A DNA stretch of 46,170 bases from Candidatus Eremiobacteraceae bacterium (GTDB lineage Bacteria; Vulcanimicrobiota; Vulcanimicrobiia; Eremiobacterales; Eremiobacteraceae). The DNA lies in assembly GCA_035314825.1 (NCBI GenBank), contig DATFYX010000041.1, positions 1 through 46,170 on the forward strand, written 5' to 3'. The notes below the pieces were generated by a model. It had not been told where the DNA came from and ran no database searches. It saw only the letters and a program-made list of their open reading frames with translations. The translations under genes were made by a program, and so were the position numbers. Shown here in pieces: positions 33,979 through 42,082 of this stretch (the stretch's first letter is position 1; the number at the start of each line of letters is the position of its first letter).

Positions 33979-34776
33979 ATGCGACTTCTGTTCTTCGGCG
34001 ATATCGTGGGGCCACGCGCGGTCGCCGCGCTGAGCGAGCGCATCCCAGGCTGGCGGCGCGAGCACGCGATCGACGCCGTCGTCGCCAACGCCGAAAACGC
34101 CGTCGTCAGCCGCCCTTCCGACCCCAGGACCGGCTTCGGCATGAGCGCGCAGGCAGTCGAAGCTTTGCTCGAGGCAGGCGTCGACGTGATCACCGGCGGC
34201 AATCACTCGTGGGATGCGCCGGATCGCGAAAGCGTGCTCGATTCAGCGCGCGTGCTGCGTCCGCATAACGTCGTCGGCGCGTTGCCGGGGCACGGCGTGG
34301 TGGAGTTCACAGCCGGCTCGCAACCGCTGACGATCATCAATCTCATAGGAGAATCCGCGGCCGGAGAGCGCTACACCGTGTCGAATCCGCTTGCCGCGTT
34401 CGAAGGGCTCGCGCTTGGGCACGCTCGCGTGCTCGTGGACTTCCATTCAGACTCGGTGACCGAGAAACAGACCTTCGCGCACGCGGTCGACGGCAGGGTC
34501 GCCGCGGTCCTCGGCACGCACACGCACGAGCCGACGTCGCTGCTGCACACGCTTGCGCGCGGTAGCATATTCGTGGCCGAGGTCGGGATGGTGGGGCCGC
34601 TGGGCGGCGTGCAGGGCATCGCCCCGGAGTTCTTCGTACGCGAGATGCGCGAGTTCAGGGAGCCGCATCATTTCGAGCTGGCTCGAGGCGCACTGACATT
34701 GGGCGCGGTGTTGCTGGAGATCGGCGAGGATGGCGTGAATTCGGCGGCGCGGTTCGCGCCGCGCGATTGGCCGTGA
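33979..34776 (+). CDS. YmdB-family metallophosphoesterase (calcineurin-like)
   Basis: 265 residues from ATG 33979, where the domain begins; earlier in-frame starts overlap the thiolase promoter region. Metal-binding motifs are FFGDIVG, VANAENAV, GGNHSWDA and VDFHSDSVTEKQ followed by GTHTHEPT. In Bacillus, YmdB hydrolyses 2',3'- and 3',5'-cyclic nucleotides and affects gene expression; the same chemistry is likely here. It is cytoplasmic by sequence. The stop directly abuts the convergent DUF5666-like gene with no gap. Confidence 0.92.
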   Translation: MRLLFFGDIVGPRAVAALSERIPGWRREHAIDAVVANAENAVVSRPSDPRTGFGMSAQAVEALLEAGVDVITGGNHSWDAPDRESVLDSARVLRPHNVVGALPGHGVVEFTAGSQPLTIINLIGESAAGERYTVSNPLAAFEGLALGHARVLVDFHSDSVTEKQTFAHAVDGRVAAVLGTHTHEPTSLLHTLARGSIFVAEVGMVGPLGGVQGIAPEFFVREMREFREPHHFELARGALTLGAVLLEIGEDGVNSAARFAPRDWP

Positions 34777-35154
34777 CTACTTGATCTCTATCGTGACCGC
34801 GACGTGCTGACCGTTTTGCACCACGCCGGTGACGACGACGTGTGCGCCGGGGCGGATGTCGGAAATGCTGCCCGTCTCGCCGTGCTTGGCGATGGAGGTG
34901 GTCGGCGTCACGTGGATCGATTGCTTGACGCCTGCTGCCAGCACTTCGATCACGTTCTGATCGTACGATACGCCCTGGACGACGCCGGTGATGTTGAAGT
35001 TCGTATCTGCGGCGAGGGCGACAGACAGCGCCCCGCTGGGCCGCAAAGCGGCCTGCCAGGCGGGCCCCGCCGTGCCGGCCAACCCGACGACAGCAGCCGC
35101 CAGCCCAAAGGCCACGAGGCCGCTCGCGAAACGAACGATGATCCTGTTCGACAT
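34777..35154 (-). CDS. Small exported protein with DUF5666-like domain
   Basis: 125 residues from ATG 35154; in-frame ATGs at 35166 and 35163 are alternatives. A hydrophobic signal segment (about 5-30) is followed by one beta-rich domain: ITGVVQGVSYDQNVIEV, IHVTPTTSIA, DIRPGAHVVVTGVVQNG. This alternation resembles OB-like DUF5666 domains of exported proteins. No ribosome-binding site is clear. TATACT lies six bases upstream of ATG 35166, so a leaderless transcript is possible. The function is unknown. Confidence 0.7.
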   Translation of the reverse strand: MSNRIIVRFASGLVAFGLAAAVVGLAGTAGPAWQAALRPSGALSVALAADTNFNITGVVQGVSYDQNVIEVLAAGVKQSIHVTPTTSIAKHGETGSISDIRPGAHVVVTGVVQNGQHVAVTIEIK

Positions 35155-35282
35155 CCCAAACATCATACGCCAGTATAACGCCCCGTGCAACCCGAGCGTT
35201 GCGTCGGACGCGCATCCAGTTGCTTCCTTTATCGTATCCTCATCGCCGAGGCGGCGACCGGCGCAGGCGCGAACGCGCCGGC

Positions 35283-36140
35283 ATGGACGGCGAAACGCTG
35301 CCCGTTCGGCCGCTCGGCCGGACCGGCGAATTCGTGACCGCGCTGGGGCTCGGCGGCGAGGGCGTATTGCGCTCGTTCGCGCGCGACGAGCAGGCTCGCG
35401 ACGTCATCGAAGCCGCGCTTGACGAAGGCGTCACGTATTTCGATTGCGCTCGCGCGTACGCCGGAAGCGAGCAGTACTATGGCGCGGCACTGGGAGCTGC
35501 TCGCGACCACATCTTCTTATGTTCGAAAGCCCACGACCGTTCGTTCGCCGGCGCGCTCGAATCGCTCGATCAGACGCTGGCGAACATGCGCACCGATCAT
35601 CTGGATCTGTGGCAGTTGCACGACGTACGCACCGAGGAGGACCTCGACCTGCTCGATGGCGAGCGCGGCACGTATGCCGCGTTCGCGCGTGCCAAGCGCG
35701 AGGGCAAGGCGCGTTTCATCGGCATCACCGGGCATTACGACCCACAGGTCATGCTCGCGGCGATCCAACGCTTCGCGTTCGACACGGTGATGCTACCGGT
35801 CAACCCGTGCGAGGCGACGGTGGATTCGTTCGCATCGGTCGTGATCCCGGAGGCGGCGGCGCGCGGCATGGGCATCATCGGGATGAAGGTGCTCGGCCGG
35901 GGCTTGCTTTTGGGGATGAAGGAGGATCCGCCGGTGGAGGCGCTGATCGACTACGCGCTGTCGGCGCCGATATCGGTCGCCATCATCGGCTGCGACGACG
36001 TTGCGCAGGTGCATGCAGCAGCGCGTGCGGCACGCGCGTTCGCGCCGATGTCCGCCGAACATCAGCGCGCGCTTGAGAAACGTCTGAGCGCGGAGAGCAA
36101 ACGCACGCTGTATTACAGACGGAGCGTCAGTCGTCCATGA
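35283..36140 (+). CDS. Aldo/keto reductase family protein
   Basis: 285 residues from ATG 35283, where the fold begins with LPVRPLGRTGEFVTALGLGG. The catalytic tetrad is visible: Asp and Tyr in YFDCARAYAGSEQYYG, Lys in CSKAHDR and His in LWQLHDV. The NADPH-binding end has PISVAIIGCDD. The closest general type is the short bacterial AKR group related to YdjG-like proteins; the substrate is unknown. The C-terminus (about 250-285) lacks the Cys-rich ferredoxin extension seen in some relatives. The stop overlaps the convergent prolyl oligopeptidase gene by 14 bases. Confidence 0.9.
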   Translation: MDGETLPVRPLGRTGEFVTALGLGGEGVLRSFARDEQARDVIEAALDEGVTYFDCARAYAGSEQYYGAALGAARDHIFLCSKAHDRSFAGALESLDQTLANMRTDHLDLWQLHDVRTEEDLDLLDGERGTYAAFARAKREGKARFIGITGHYDPQVMLAAIQRFAFDTVMLPVNPCEATVDSFASVVIPEAAARGMGIIGMKVLGRGLLLGMKEDPPVEALIDYALSAPISVAIIGCDDVAQVHAAARAARAFAPMSAEHQRALEKRLSAESKRTLYYRRSVSRP

Positions 36141-38286
36141 GCTTGCGCGTGAAGTAGATCATCTCCAGCGCGGTCGTGTGGGCTCGCTCGTTGAGGTTGG
36201 CGCCGGCGCCGTGGCCGCCTTCGGTCACTTCATAGAAGTAATACGGGATGCCCATCGCCTGGAGCTTGGCCGCAAATTTGCGCGCGTGCTGCGGGCCCAC
36301 GCGATCATCTTTGGTCGTCGTCCAGATCAGCGGCTGCGGGTAGGCGACTCCGGGCTTGATATTGTTGTACGGGGAGATCGAGGCCAGGAACGCGCGCTGC
36401 TCCGGGTTTGAGACGCTGCCGTACTCGGCGACCCACGAAGCGCCGGCTGCGATCTGCTCGTAGCGCAGCATGTCGAGCAGCGGCACCTGGATGTCGACGG
36501 CATTCCACAATTCCGGATGCTGCGTGAATTCGACGCCCATCAGCAAGCCGCCGTTCGAACCGCCCTGGATGCCGAGCCGGCGAGGACTGGTGATCTTTCT
36601 CGCGATCAGGTCTTGCGCGACCGCTGCAAAATCATCGTAGATGCGTTGGCGGTGCACCGTCAGACCTGCATCGTGCCACGCCGGACCGAATTCGCCGCCC
36701 CCGCGGATGTTGGCCAGCACGTAGACGCCGCCGCGCTCCAGCCACAGCTTGCCGAGAAGCCCCGAGTACGCCGGGGTCTCGGAGATCTGGAATCCACCGT
36801 ACGCGTACAGGATCGTCGGATTCGAGCCGTCGAGCTTCATCTGCTTTGGATGGACGATGAAGTAGGGGATCTGCGTGCCGTCTTCGGACGTCGCTTCGTG
36901 CTGCTCGACGACGTCGCCGGATGCGTCGAATCTCGCCGGCGACGCTTTTGTCATGGCAAGCGATCCGCTGCCGGCGTCGGTGAGCCACAGCGACGTGGGC
37001 GTGAGGAAGCTCGTCACGTACAAGAAGGCGTTCTCGTCGTGCTGATCGGCGGCTGCCAGCGAGATCGCGGAGTTGTCGGCAAGCGCCAGCTGCCGCTTCG
37101 ACCAGCCGCCGTTCGCGAGCGGCGTGTACACGTAGGCGCGACCTCTCACGTTGTCCAGCGTGGTGATGATCAGATGTGCGCGCGTATCGTCGACGCCGTC
37201 GAGCGATTCGCGAGGGCCGGGGGCATAGACGAGCGTGGGCACGAGGTGTTCAGGGTCGGCCGTCACCGCGGCCAGATCGAGTGAAACGAGAGAGCCTTGT
37301 ATGAACGCGGTGCCGTTCACGGCCCAGTCCTGCCGCAGACGCAAGAGCAGGCGCCCCGCGATCATCGCGCTGACGTCCGCTTTGGGCGGGACCTCTAACT
37401 TGCGAGTGCCGGCAGATGTGACCAGATAGTACTCGCTGGTGAAAAATGTCGTATTGCGGACGATCATCACCGCACGGTGTCCCTGGCCGTCGTGCAGCGC
37501 GAACGGTGAGACGCCGACGTCGCTTGGCATTCCGCGGAAGACTTCGGTCGCGCCGGCGAGCGGCTGCCCCCGCTTGAGGCGCTTGACGACGTATGGATAA
37601 CCGGAGGTCGTCATCTCGCCCGGGTTCCATTCGCGTGCTGCCAGCAGCGTGTCGCCGTCTTCCCAGGCGACGTCTTGCTTGCCGCGCGGCAGGACGAAAC
37701 CGCCGGCTGGGAACTGCTCGTTCGTCAGATCGAATTCGCGGATGGTGTCCGCGTCTTCGCCGCCGTCGGACAGGTGGAGGAGACAACGCCGTTCCTGAGG
37801 CCAGTAGCAATCGGCGCCGTGCCACACCCAATTGGCGTTCTCGGACTTTGCCAGTGCATCGAGATCGAGGACCGTATCCCACGCGGGCGAGGTCTTGGAA
37901 TAGTCGGCGAGCGTCGTGCGCCGCCAGATCCCGCGCACGTGATTATTATCCTGCCAATAATTGAAAATCTGGCTCTGGATGAATTCCGGCGCCGGGATGC
38001 GATCCTTCGCTTCTGCGATCTTCAGCGCGTTTGCGTAAAACTCGGCGAAACGCGGATCCTTCTCGAGCACGCCGAGCGTCTTCGCGTTCTCGGCCTCCAC
38101 CCACGCCATCGCCTTGGCGCCGTGCACGTCTTCGAGCCAGATGTACGGGTCGGTCGCTTCGGCGCTTGGCGCCGATGGACTCCCTGCTGCCGCAGGTGAA
38201 GCGGACGGAGCCGGCGTCGTCGCTGCCGCCGAAACGCTCGCAAGGAGCGCGAGAAGCGAAAGCCCGATAATGAGATAGCGAACCAT
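36127..38286 (-). CDS. Prolyl oligopeptidase (S9A), secreted
   Basis: 719 residues from ATG 38286; the in-frame ATG at 38322 lies within the upstream gene. A signal peptide (about 1-22) and an Ala/Ser/Pro linker precede the propeller domain, which opens with DPYIWLEDVHG. The hydrolase domain carries the nucleophile Ser577 in GIQGGSNGGLL, Asp in TTTKDDRVGP and His692 in VTEGGHGAG. It cleaves short peptides after proline, probably in the periplasm, and could work with the M16 peptidase on peptide nutrition. It starts one base after the flavoprotein stop. Confidence 0.92.
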   Translation of the reverse strand: MVRYLIIGLSLLALLASVSAAATTPAPSASPAAAGSPSAPSAEATDPYIWLEDVHGAKAMAWVEAENAKTLGVLEKDPRFAEFYANALKIAEAKDRIPAPEFIQSQIFNYWQDNNHVRGIWRRTTLADYSKTSPAWDTVLDLDALAKSENANWVWHGADCYWPQERRCLLHLSDGGEDADTIREFDLTNEQFPAGGFVLPRGKQDVAWEDGDTLLAAREWNPGEMTTSGYPYVVKRLKRGQPLAGATEVFRGMPSDVGVSPFALHDGQGHRAVMIVRNTTFFTSEYYLVTSAGTRKLEVPPKADVSAMIAGRLLLRLRQDWAVNGTAFIQGSLVSLDLAAVTADPEHLVPTLVYAPGPRESLDGVDDTRAHLIITTLDNVRGRAYVYTPLANGGWSKRQLALADNSAISLAAADQHDENAFLYVTSFLTPTSLWLTDAGSGSLAMTKASPARFDASGDVVEQHEATSEDGTQIPYFIVHPKQMKLDGSNPTILYAYGGFQISETPAYSGLLGKLWLERGGVYVLANIRGGGEFGPAWHDAGLTVHRQRIYDDFAAVAQDLIARKITSPRRLGIQGGSNGGLLMGVEFTQHPELWNAVDIQVPLLDMLRYEQIAAGASWVAEYGSVSNPEQRAFLASISPYNNIKPGVAYPQPLIWTTTKDDRVGPQHARKFAAKLQAMGIPYYFYEVTEGGHGAGANLNERAHTTALEMIYFTRKLMDD

Positions 38287-38287
38287 A

Positions 38288-39250
38288 CTACGAAGCACGA
38301 CGCGTGGTCCGTGCGAGGGCATCTGCTTCTTCGCTGAGCAGCTCGCTGCAGATCGCCATCGCGGCGCGCACGCCGCTCGACGCCGCGAGGATCACCTGAT
38401 GCACGTTTGTGACCGCGTCGCCGGCCGCGTAGCAGCCGCGGATATTGGTCCGGCCCTTGTCATCGACGACGATGGAACCCCACCAACCGGCTTTGCATCC
38501 GAGCGACTTCGCGATCCCGCAGCTCTGGCGCAGCGGAGCAGAGAGGAACAGCGCGTCGCACTCGATGCGCCTGCGGTCTTCGAATTCGAGCTCTTTGAGC
38601 GCGCCCTTGTCGTTGCCGACGAGCCGCCTGATCGGCCCCTTGATGAGCCGGCAGTGCGTCGCCTCGAGCCAACGGCGCTGTTTCGGACTCACGGTCAGCG
38701 ATCCGTCCTCGGTGCACACGGTGAGGTGTTTGCTCCAACCGTAGAGCTCTTGTGCGAGGCCGACCGCCGCCTTCGCATTGCCGTACACCGCGATCTTGCG
38801 ATCGCGGAATTCCCAGCCGTCGCAGAACGGGCAGACGAAGACGCTCTTACCCCACAGCTTGTCGAGATTCTTGATGCTGGGCAGTCTATCCCGAAGCCCG
38901 TTGGCGAGCAGCAGGCGCCTGCCGGCGAACTGCTCGCGGGATTCCGCCGTGACCACGAATCCGTGGGCCGTGCGCTTCGCGCGCTTGACCGTCGCCGTGA
39001 CGAGCTTCACGTTCGGATAGTGTTTGAGTTCGGCGCGGGCGAGATCGAGCAGCTTTGCCGGCGGCGTGCCATCGCGCGACAAGAAGCCGTGCATCCGCTC
39101 GGCGACCGCATTGCGAGGTTTGCCTGCGTCGAGGATCAGCACGTCGCGGCGGGCGCGCCCGAGCACGAGCCCCGCATTGAGTCCGGCCGCCCCGCCTCCG
39201 ACGATGATCACGTCATACGGAGGCACGGCGCTACGCGACGAAGTCGACAT
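38288..39250 (-). CDS. Thioredoxin-reductase-like FAD/NAD(P) oxidoreductase
   Basis: 320 residues from ATG 39250; a TTG at 39256 is possible. The FAD-binding GxGxxG is in VIIVGGGAAGLNAGLVLG, the redox pair is Cys-Pro-Phe-Cys in VCPFCDGWEF, and the C-terminal FAD motif is GCYAAGDAVTNVHQV. The NAD(P) motif is atypical (IAVYGNAKAAVGLAQEL). It belongs to the TrxB-like family with CPxC in place of CATC, so its partner may not be ordinary thioredoxin. It overlaps the mqnD stop by 20 bases. Confidence 0.88.
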   Translation of the reverse strand: MSTSSRSAVPPYDVIIVGGGAAGLNAGLVLGRARRDVLILDAGKPRNAVAERMHGFLSRDGTPPAKLLDLARAELKHYPNVKLVTATVKRAKRTAHGFVVTAESREQFAGRRLLLANGLRDRLPSIKNLDKLWGKSVFVCPFCDGWEFRDRKIAVYGNAKAAVGLAQELYGWSKHLTVCTEDGSLTVSPKQRRWLEATHCRLIKGPIRRLVGNDKGALKELEFEDRRRIECDALFLSAPLRQSCGIAKSLGCKAGWWGSIVVDDKGRTNIRGCYAAGDAVTNVHQVILAASSGVRAAMAICSELLSEEADALARTTRRAS

Positions 39251-40070
39251 CCGCAACAGCCGGGATCACGCCGGCCTGCGCGCCGCGTTCCAAGAACAGC
39301 CTGATGCTTGCCCGGCCGTCCTCGCCCAGATCGACCGTGCGCCGGTTGACGTACATGCCGACGAACGTGTCGGCCGTCTTGGCCTCCATGCCGCGCGCGT
39401 AACGCAGCGCCCAGGCCAGCGCTTCGTCTCGATGCGCCAGCCCGTATTCGATGCTCGCTTTGAGCTCGCGCGACGCGCGCTTTTTCACGTCGTCCGGCAG
39501 CGAGCGCTTGATCGTGTTGACCCCGAGCGGCAGCGGCAAGCCGGTCTGCTCGAACCACCACGTGCCGAGGTTGACGATCGAGCGCAAACCGTGCTGCTCG
39601 TGGGTGAGCTGGCCCTCGTGGATGAGCAGGCCGTAGCGCGCATCTCCGGCGGCGACGGCTTCCATGATCTGGTCGAACGGCATGACGACAGGCGTGAAGT
39701 CGCCGACACAAAGCCGCAGCGCGAGGTAGGCGCTGGTCATGAGCCCGGGGACAGCGATGGTCGCGCCGCGCAACTCGTCGAGCCCGATCTGCTCGCGTGC
39801 GACGACCATCGGGCCGTAGTCGCGCTCGCCCATCGACGCTCCATGATTGAGGATCGCGTACTTGTCGGCGACATACGCGTAGGCGTGGACCGAGATCGCC
39901 GTCGTGTCGAGCTTGCCCTCGCGCGCCCACTCATTGAGCGTCTGGATATCTTTGAGGATATGCTCGTACGCGAGCGCGCCGTCGCCGACTTTGCCGGCGG
40001 CCAGAGCGTAGAACATAAATGCGTCGTCAGAGTCGGGCGAGTGGCCCAGCGTCAGGGTCTTGGTCATCAT
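39231..40070 (-). CDS. mqnD: 1,4-dihydroxy-6-naphthoate synthase (futalosine menaquinone pathway)
   Basis: 279 residues; ATG 40070 or the adjacent ATG 40067 may start it. The MqnA/MqnD periplasmic-binding-like fold is recognised by LTLGHSPDSDDAFMFYALA, ISVHAYAYVADKYAIL, GATIAVPGLMTSAYLALRL and LLIHEGQLTHEQHGL. It converts cyclic de-hypoxanthine futalosine to 1,4-dihydroxy-6-naphthoate, so this organism probably makes menaquinone by the futalosine route. No other mqn gene is in the window. MqnA/D-type proteins of unclear function also exist, which lowers certainty slightly. Confidence 0.82.
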   Translation of the reverse strand: MMTKTLTLGHSPDSDDAFMFYALAAGKVGDGALAYEHILKDIQTLNEWAREGKLDTTAISVHAYAYVADKYAILNHGASMGERDYGPMVVAREQIGLDELRGATIAVPGLMTSAYLALRLCVGDFTPVVMPFDQIMEAVAAGDARYGLLIHEGQLTHEQHGLRSIVNLGTWWFEQTGLPLPLGVNTIKRSLPDDVKKRASRELKASIEYGLAHRDEALAWALRYARGMEAKTADTFVGMYVNRRTVDLGEDGRASIRLFLERGAQAGVIPAVADVDFVA

Positions 40071-40125
40071 CGCGCGTGCGCTTCGCGCAGGACCATGCCT
40101 TCCCCGCCCCTAAACACCTAAGCCC

Positions 40126-40539
40126 ATGACTGACGAAGAGACCACTGCGGCAGCGGCGGACGGTCGAATGAATTCGACCGCTCCAACGCCTGCCGTGAAT
40201 TCGGCCGCTCCGGCGACTGAGACCGCTGAATACCCCGTCACCGAAGAGGTCGTGCGCGAGGCGCTGCGCAGCGTCGTCGATCCCGAGATCGGCCTCGACA
40301 TGGTGAGCCTCGGATTGCTCTACGGCGTCGCGGTCGACGGATCGAAGGTGAAAGTCACGATGACGCTCACCACGCCCGCCTGCCCAGTGGGTCCGATGTT
40401 CGTCAATGCGGTGCACCAAGCGGTGATGGCGATCCCAGGCGTCTCCGAATGCGACGTCGATCTGACGTTCTCGCCGCCGTGGGATCCGCGCACCATGGCC
40501 AGCGACGAAGTCAAACTCCAAATGGGGTTCTATTATTGA
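40126..40539 (+). CDS. MIP18/DUF59-family metal-sulfur cluster assembly protein with REP-like insertion in N-terminus
   Basis: 137 residues. The conserved domain occupies about 40-137: EALRSVVDPEIGLDMVSLGL, TLTTPACPVGP with the family Cys, and LTFSPPWDPRTM, ending in LQMGFYY. Such proteins (PaaD, SufT and relatives) help assemble iron-sulfur or metal centres. The N-terminal extension of about 38 residues is low-complexity, and within it residues 13-20 (GRMNSTAP) come from element copy G and residues 25-29 (NSAAP) from a degenerate half copy. The extension is probably disordered and dispensable. The ABC ATPase start lies 11 bases after the stop. Confidence 0.88.
   Translation: MTDEETTAAAADGRMNSTAPTPAVNSAAPATETAEYPVTEEVVREALRSVVDPEIGLDMVSLGLLYGVAVDGSKVKVTMTLTTPACPVGPMFVNAVHQAVMAIPGVSECDVDLTFSPPWDPRTMASDEVKLQMGFYY
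40162..40185 (-). repeat. Family 1 REP-like palindrome, copy G (in frame inside a gene)
   Basis: The core is GGTCGAAT-GA-ATTCGACC with perfect arms, followed by GCTCCA. It lies inside the MIP18-family gene and is read as GRMNSTA-P. Confidence 0.95.
40197..40211 (-). repeat. Degenerate right half of a family 1 element
   Basis: GAATTCGGCCGCTCC matches the right half of the element at 14 of 15 bases. It lies 12 bases after copy G in the same orientation and is read as NSAAP, echoing the NSTAP of copy G. Confidence 0.6.
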
Positions 40540-40543
40540 GTTC

Positions 40544-40568
40544 GGTCGAATGAATTCGACCGCTCCAT
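40544..40568 (-). repeat. Family 1 REP-like palindrome, copy H (contains a start codon)
   Basis: The core is GGTCGAAT-GA-ATTCGACC with perfect arms, followed by GCTCCAT. The ATG at 40550-40552 at its centre is the only ordinary start codon in frame with the ABC ATPase. Confidence 0.95.
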
Positions 40569-41317
40569 CCGACGGCGCCACCAGCGGCGCCGTTTGCGTT
40601 CGCAACCTGGTCAAGCGCTATGGCGCGGTCGTCGCCGTCGACGACCTTTCGTTCGACGTCGCGCCGGGCGAGTTCTTCGGGTTCCTCGGGCCCAACGGCG
40701 CCGGCAAGACGACGACCATCAACGCGATCGTCGGATTGGCGACGTTCCAATCCGGATCGATCAGCGTCTTCGGCGCCGACGCCGTCAAGCAGTTCCGCGC
40801 GGCGCGCTCGTACATCGGCCTCTCGCCGCAGGAGTTCAACTTCGACCGTTATCTGACGGTCGAAGAGATCCTCATCTATCAAGCCGGCTACTACGGCATC
40901 CCGCCGTCGCGGGCGAAACCGCGCGCCGAGGAGCTCATGGCGCAGTTCGAGCTGAGCGACCGCCGCACGTCGACGTACCTGCAGCTCTCGGGCGGATTCA
41001 AACGGCGCCTCGCGCTGGCGCGGGCGCTGGTGCACGAGCCGCGCCTGCTGATCCTCGACGAGCCCACCGCCGGACTCGACGTCGAACTGCGCATCGAGCT
41101 GTGGGAGTTCTTGCGGCGCATCAACGCGGGCGGCATGACGATCTTCTTGACCTCGCACTACCTCGAAGAGGTCGAGATGCTGTGCTCGCGCATCGGCATC
41201 ATCAACCGCGGAAAGCTGGCGGCGCTCGCCGACAAGGACACGTTGATCGCCAAACACGGCCGCGGGTCGCTGCAAGACGTGTTCTTGGAACTGGTGGGCA
41301 AGGGCGCCGAGGCATGA
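40550..41317 (+). CDS. ABC-2 type transporter ATP-binding protein
   Basis: 255 residues. Walker A is GPNGAGKTTT, the signature LQLSGGFKRRLALARAL, Walker B LLILDEPTAGLD and the H-loop FLTSHYLEEVEML. It pairs with the permease encoded next (ATGA overlap) to form a small exporter of the Nod/DrrA type. The conserved domain begins at residue 15 (VCVRNLVKRYG). The only ATG, GTG or TTG upstream of it in frame is the one inside palindromic element H, so the protein begins MNSTAPSDG. No Shine-Dalgarno is visible, so initiation may depend on coupling to the MIP18 stop 11 bases away. Confidence 0.9.
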   Translation: MNSTAPSDGATSGAVCVRNLVKRYGAVVAVDDLSFDVAPGEFFGFLGPNGAGKTTTINAIVGLATFQSGSISVFGADAVKQFRAARSYIGLSPQEFNFDRYLTVEEILIYQAGYYGIPPSRAKPRAEELMAQFELSDRRTSTYLQLSGGFKRRLALARALVHEPRLLILDEPTAGLDVELRIELWEFLRRINAGGMTIFLTSHYLEEVEMLCSRIGIINRGKLAALADKDTLIAKHGRGSLQDVFLELVGKGAEA

Positions 41318-42078
41318 GCAATTGGATCGGCTTCGCGACGCTGGTGCGGCGCGAGTTCAAGCGCACGATGATGACCATCAACCAAGTCGTCTGGCCGCCG
41401 ATCATCACGACGCTGCTCTTCTTGTTCATCTTCGGCGTGGGCTTAAGTTCGTCGATGCGCCAGATGGGCGGCGTGCCGTACGTCCAGTTCTTGCTGCCCG
41501 GCCTGGTCATGCTCAACGTCATCTCGTCGAGCTATGACGAGGCGGCATCCTCGCTGTTCCAACAGCGTTTTCAGCTCTCGATCCAGGAGCTGCTCATCGC
41601 GCCGCTGTCGGATCTCGAGCTGCTGCTCGGCTATCTGACCGGCAGCATCTTGCGCGGCGTGGTCATCGGCGGGCTGATCATGCTGATCGGGCTGCTCGTC
41701 GTGCACCTCGAGCCGCGCAACGGTCTCGCGCTCGCGTACTTCATGTTCTTCACCGCGCTCCTCTTCTCGTCGGTCGGCATGATCGGCGCGCTGCTGGCCA
41801 AGACGTTCGACAATCTGGCCATCGTCACGACCTTCTTCATCACGCCGCTGACGTACGTCGGCGGCGTGTTCTCCAGCATTCACGTCTTGCCGCCCCTCGT
41901 GCAGCATGTGTCGTTGTTCAACCCGATGCTCTACATGGTCGACGGCTTGCGCTTCGGCTACATCGGGCAGTCGGATATCGCGCCATGGATCGACGCAGCG
42001 GTCGTCACCACGCTTGCGGTGATCGCGTTCGTCGTCGCGTACTTGATGGTCAAGAAGGGCGTCAATCTGCGGGTGTAG
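41314..42078 (+). CDS. ABC-2 type transporter permease
   Basis: 254 residues from ATG 41314, which overlaps the ATPase stop as ATGA; the longer upstream frame is shadow of the ATPase gene. Six hydrophobic segments alternate with short loops, beginning VVWPPIITTLLFLFIFGVG. The ABC-2 signature region lies near residues 135-190 (FSSVGMIGALLAKTFDN, then FFITPLTYVGGVFSSIHVLP). It is the membrane half of the exporter. The substrate (drug, polysaccharide or lipid) cannot be told. Confidence 0.9.
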   Translation: MSNWIGFATLVRREFKRTMMTINQVVWPPIITTLLFLFIFGVGLSSSMRQMGGVPYVQFLLPGLVMLNVISSSYDEAASSLFQQRFQLSIQELLIAPLSDLELLLGYLTGSILRGVVIGGLIMLIGLLVVHLEPRNGLALAYFMFFTALLFSSVGMIGALLAKTFDNLAIVTTFFITPLTYVGGVFSSIHVLPPLVQHVSLFNPMLYMVDGLRFGYIGQSDIAPWIDAAVVTTLAVIAFVVAYLMVKKGVNLRV

Positions 42079-42082
42079 GCGC

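Noticed and set aside
34737-34748. GAATTCGGCGGC near the end of the YmdB-like gene resembling a half element
   Set aside because: It is short, lacks the GGAG/GTAG head and lies in a plausible native C-terminus, so chance is likely.
36524-36541. GTGAATTCGACGCCCAT resembling a family 1 half element
   Set aside because: It encodes the conserved prolyl oligopeptidase segment GVEFTQHPEL, so the similarity is coincidental.
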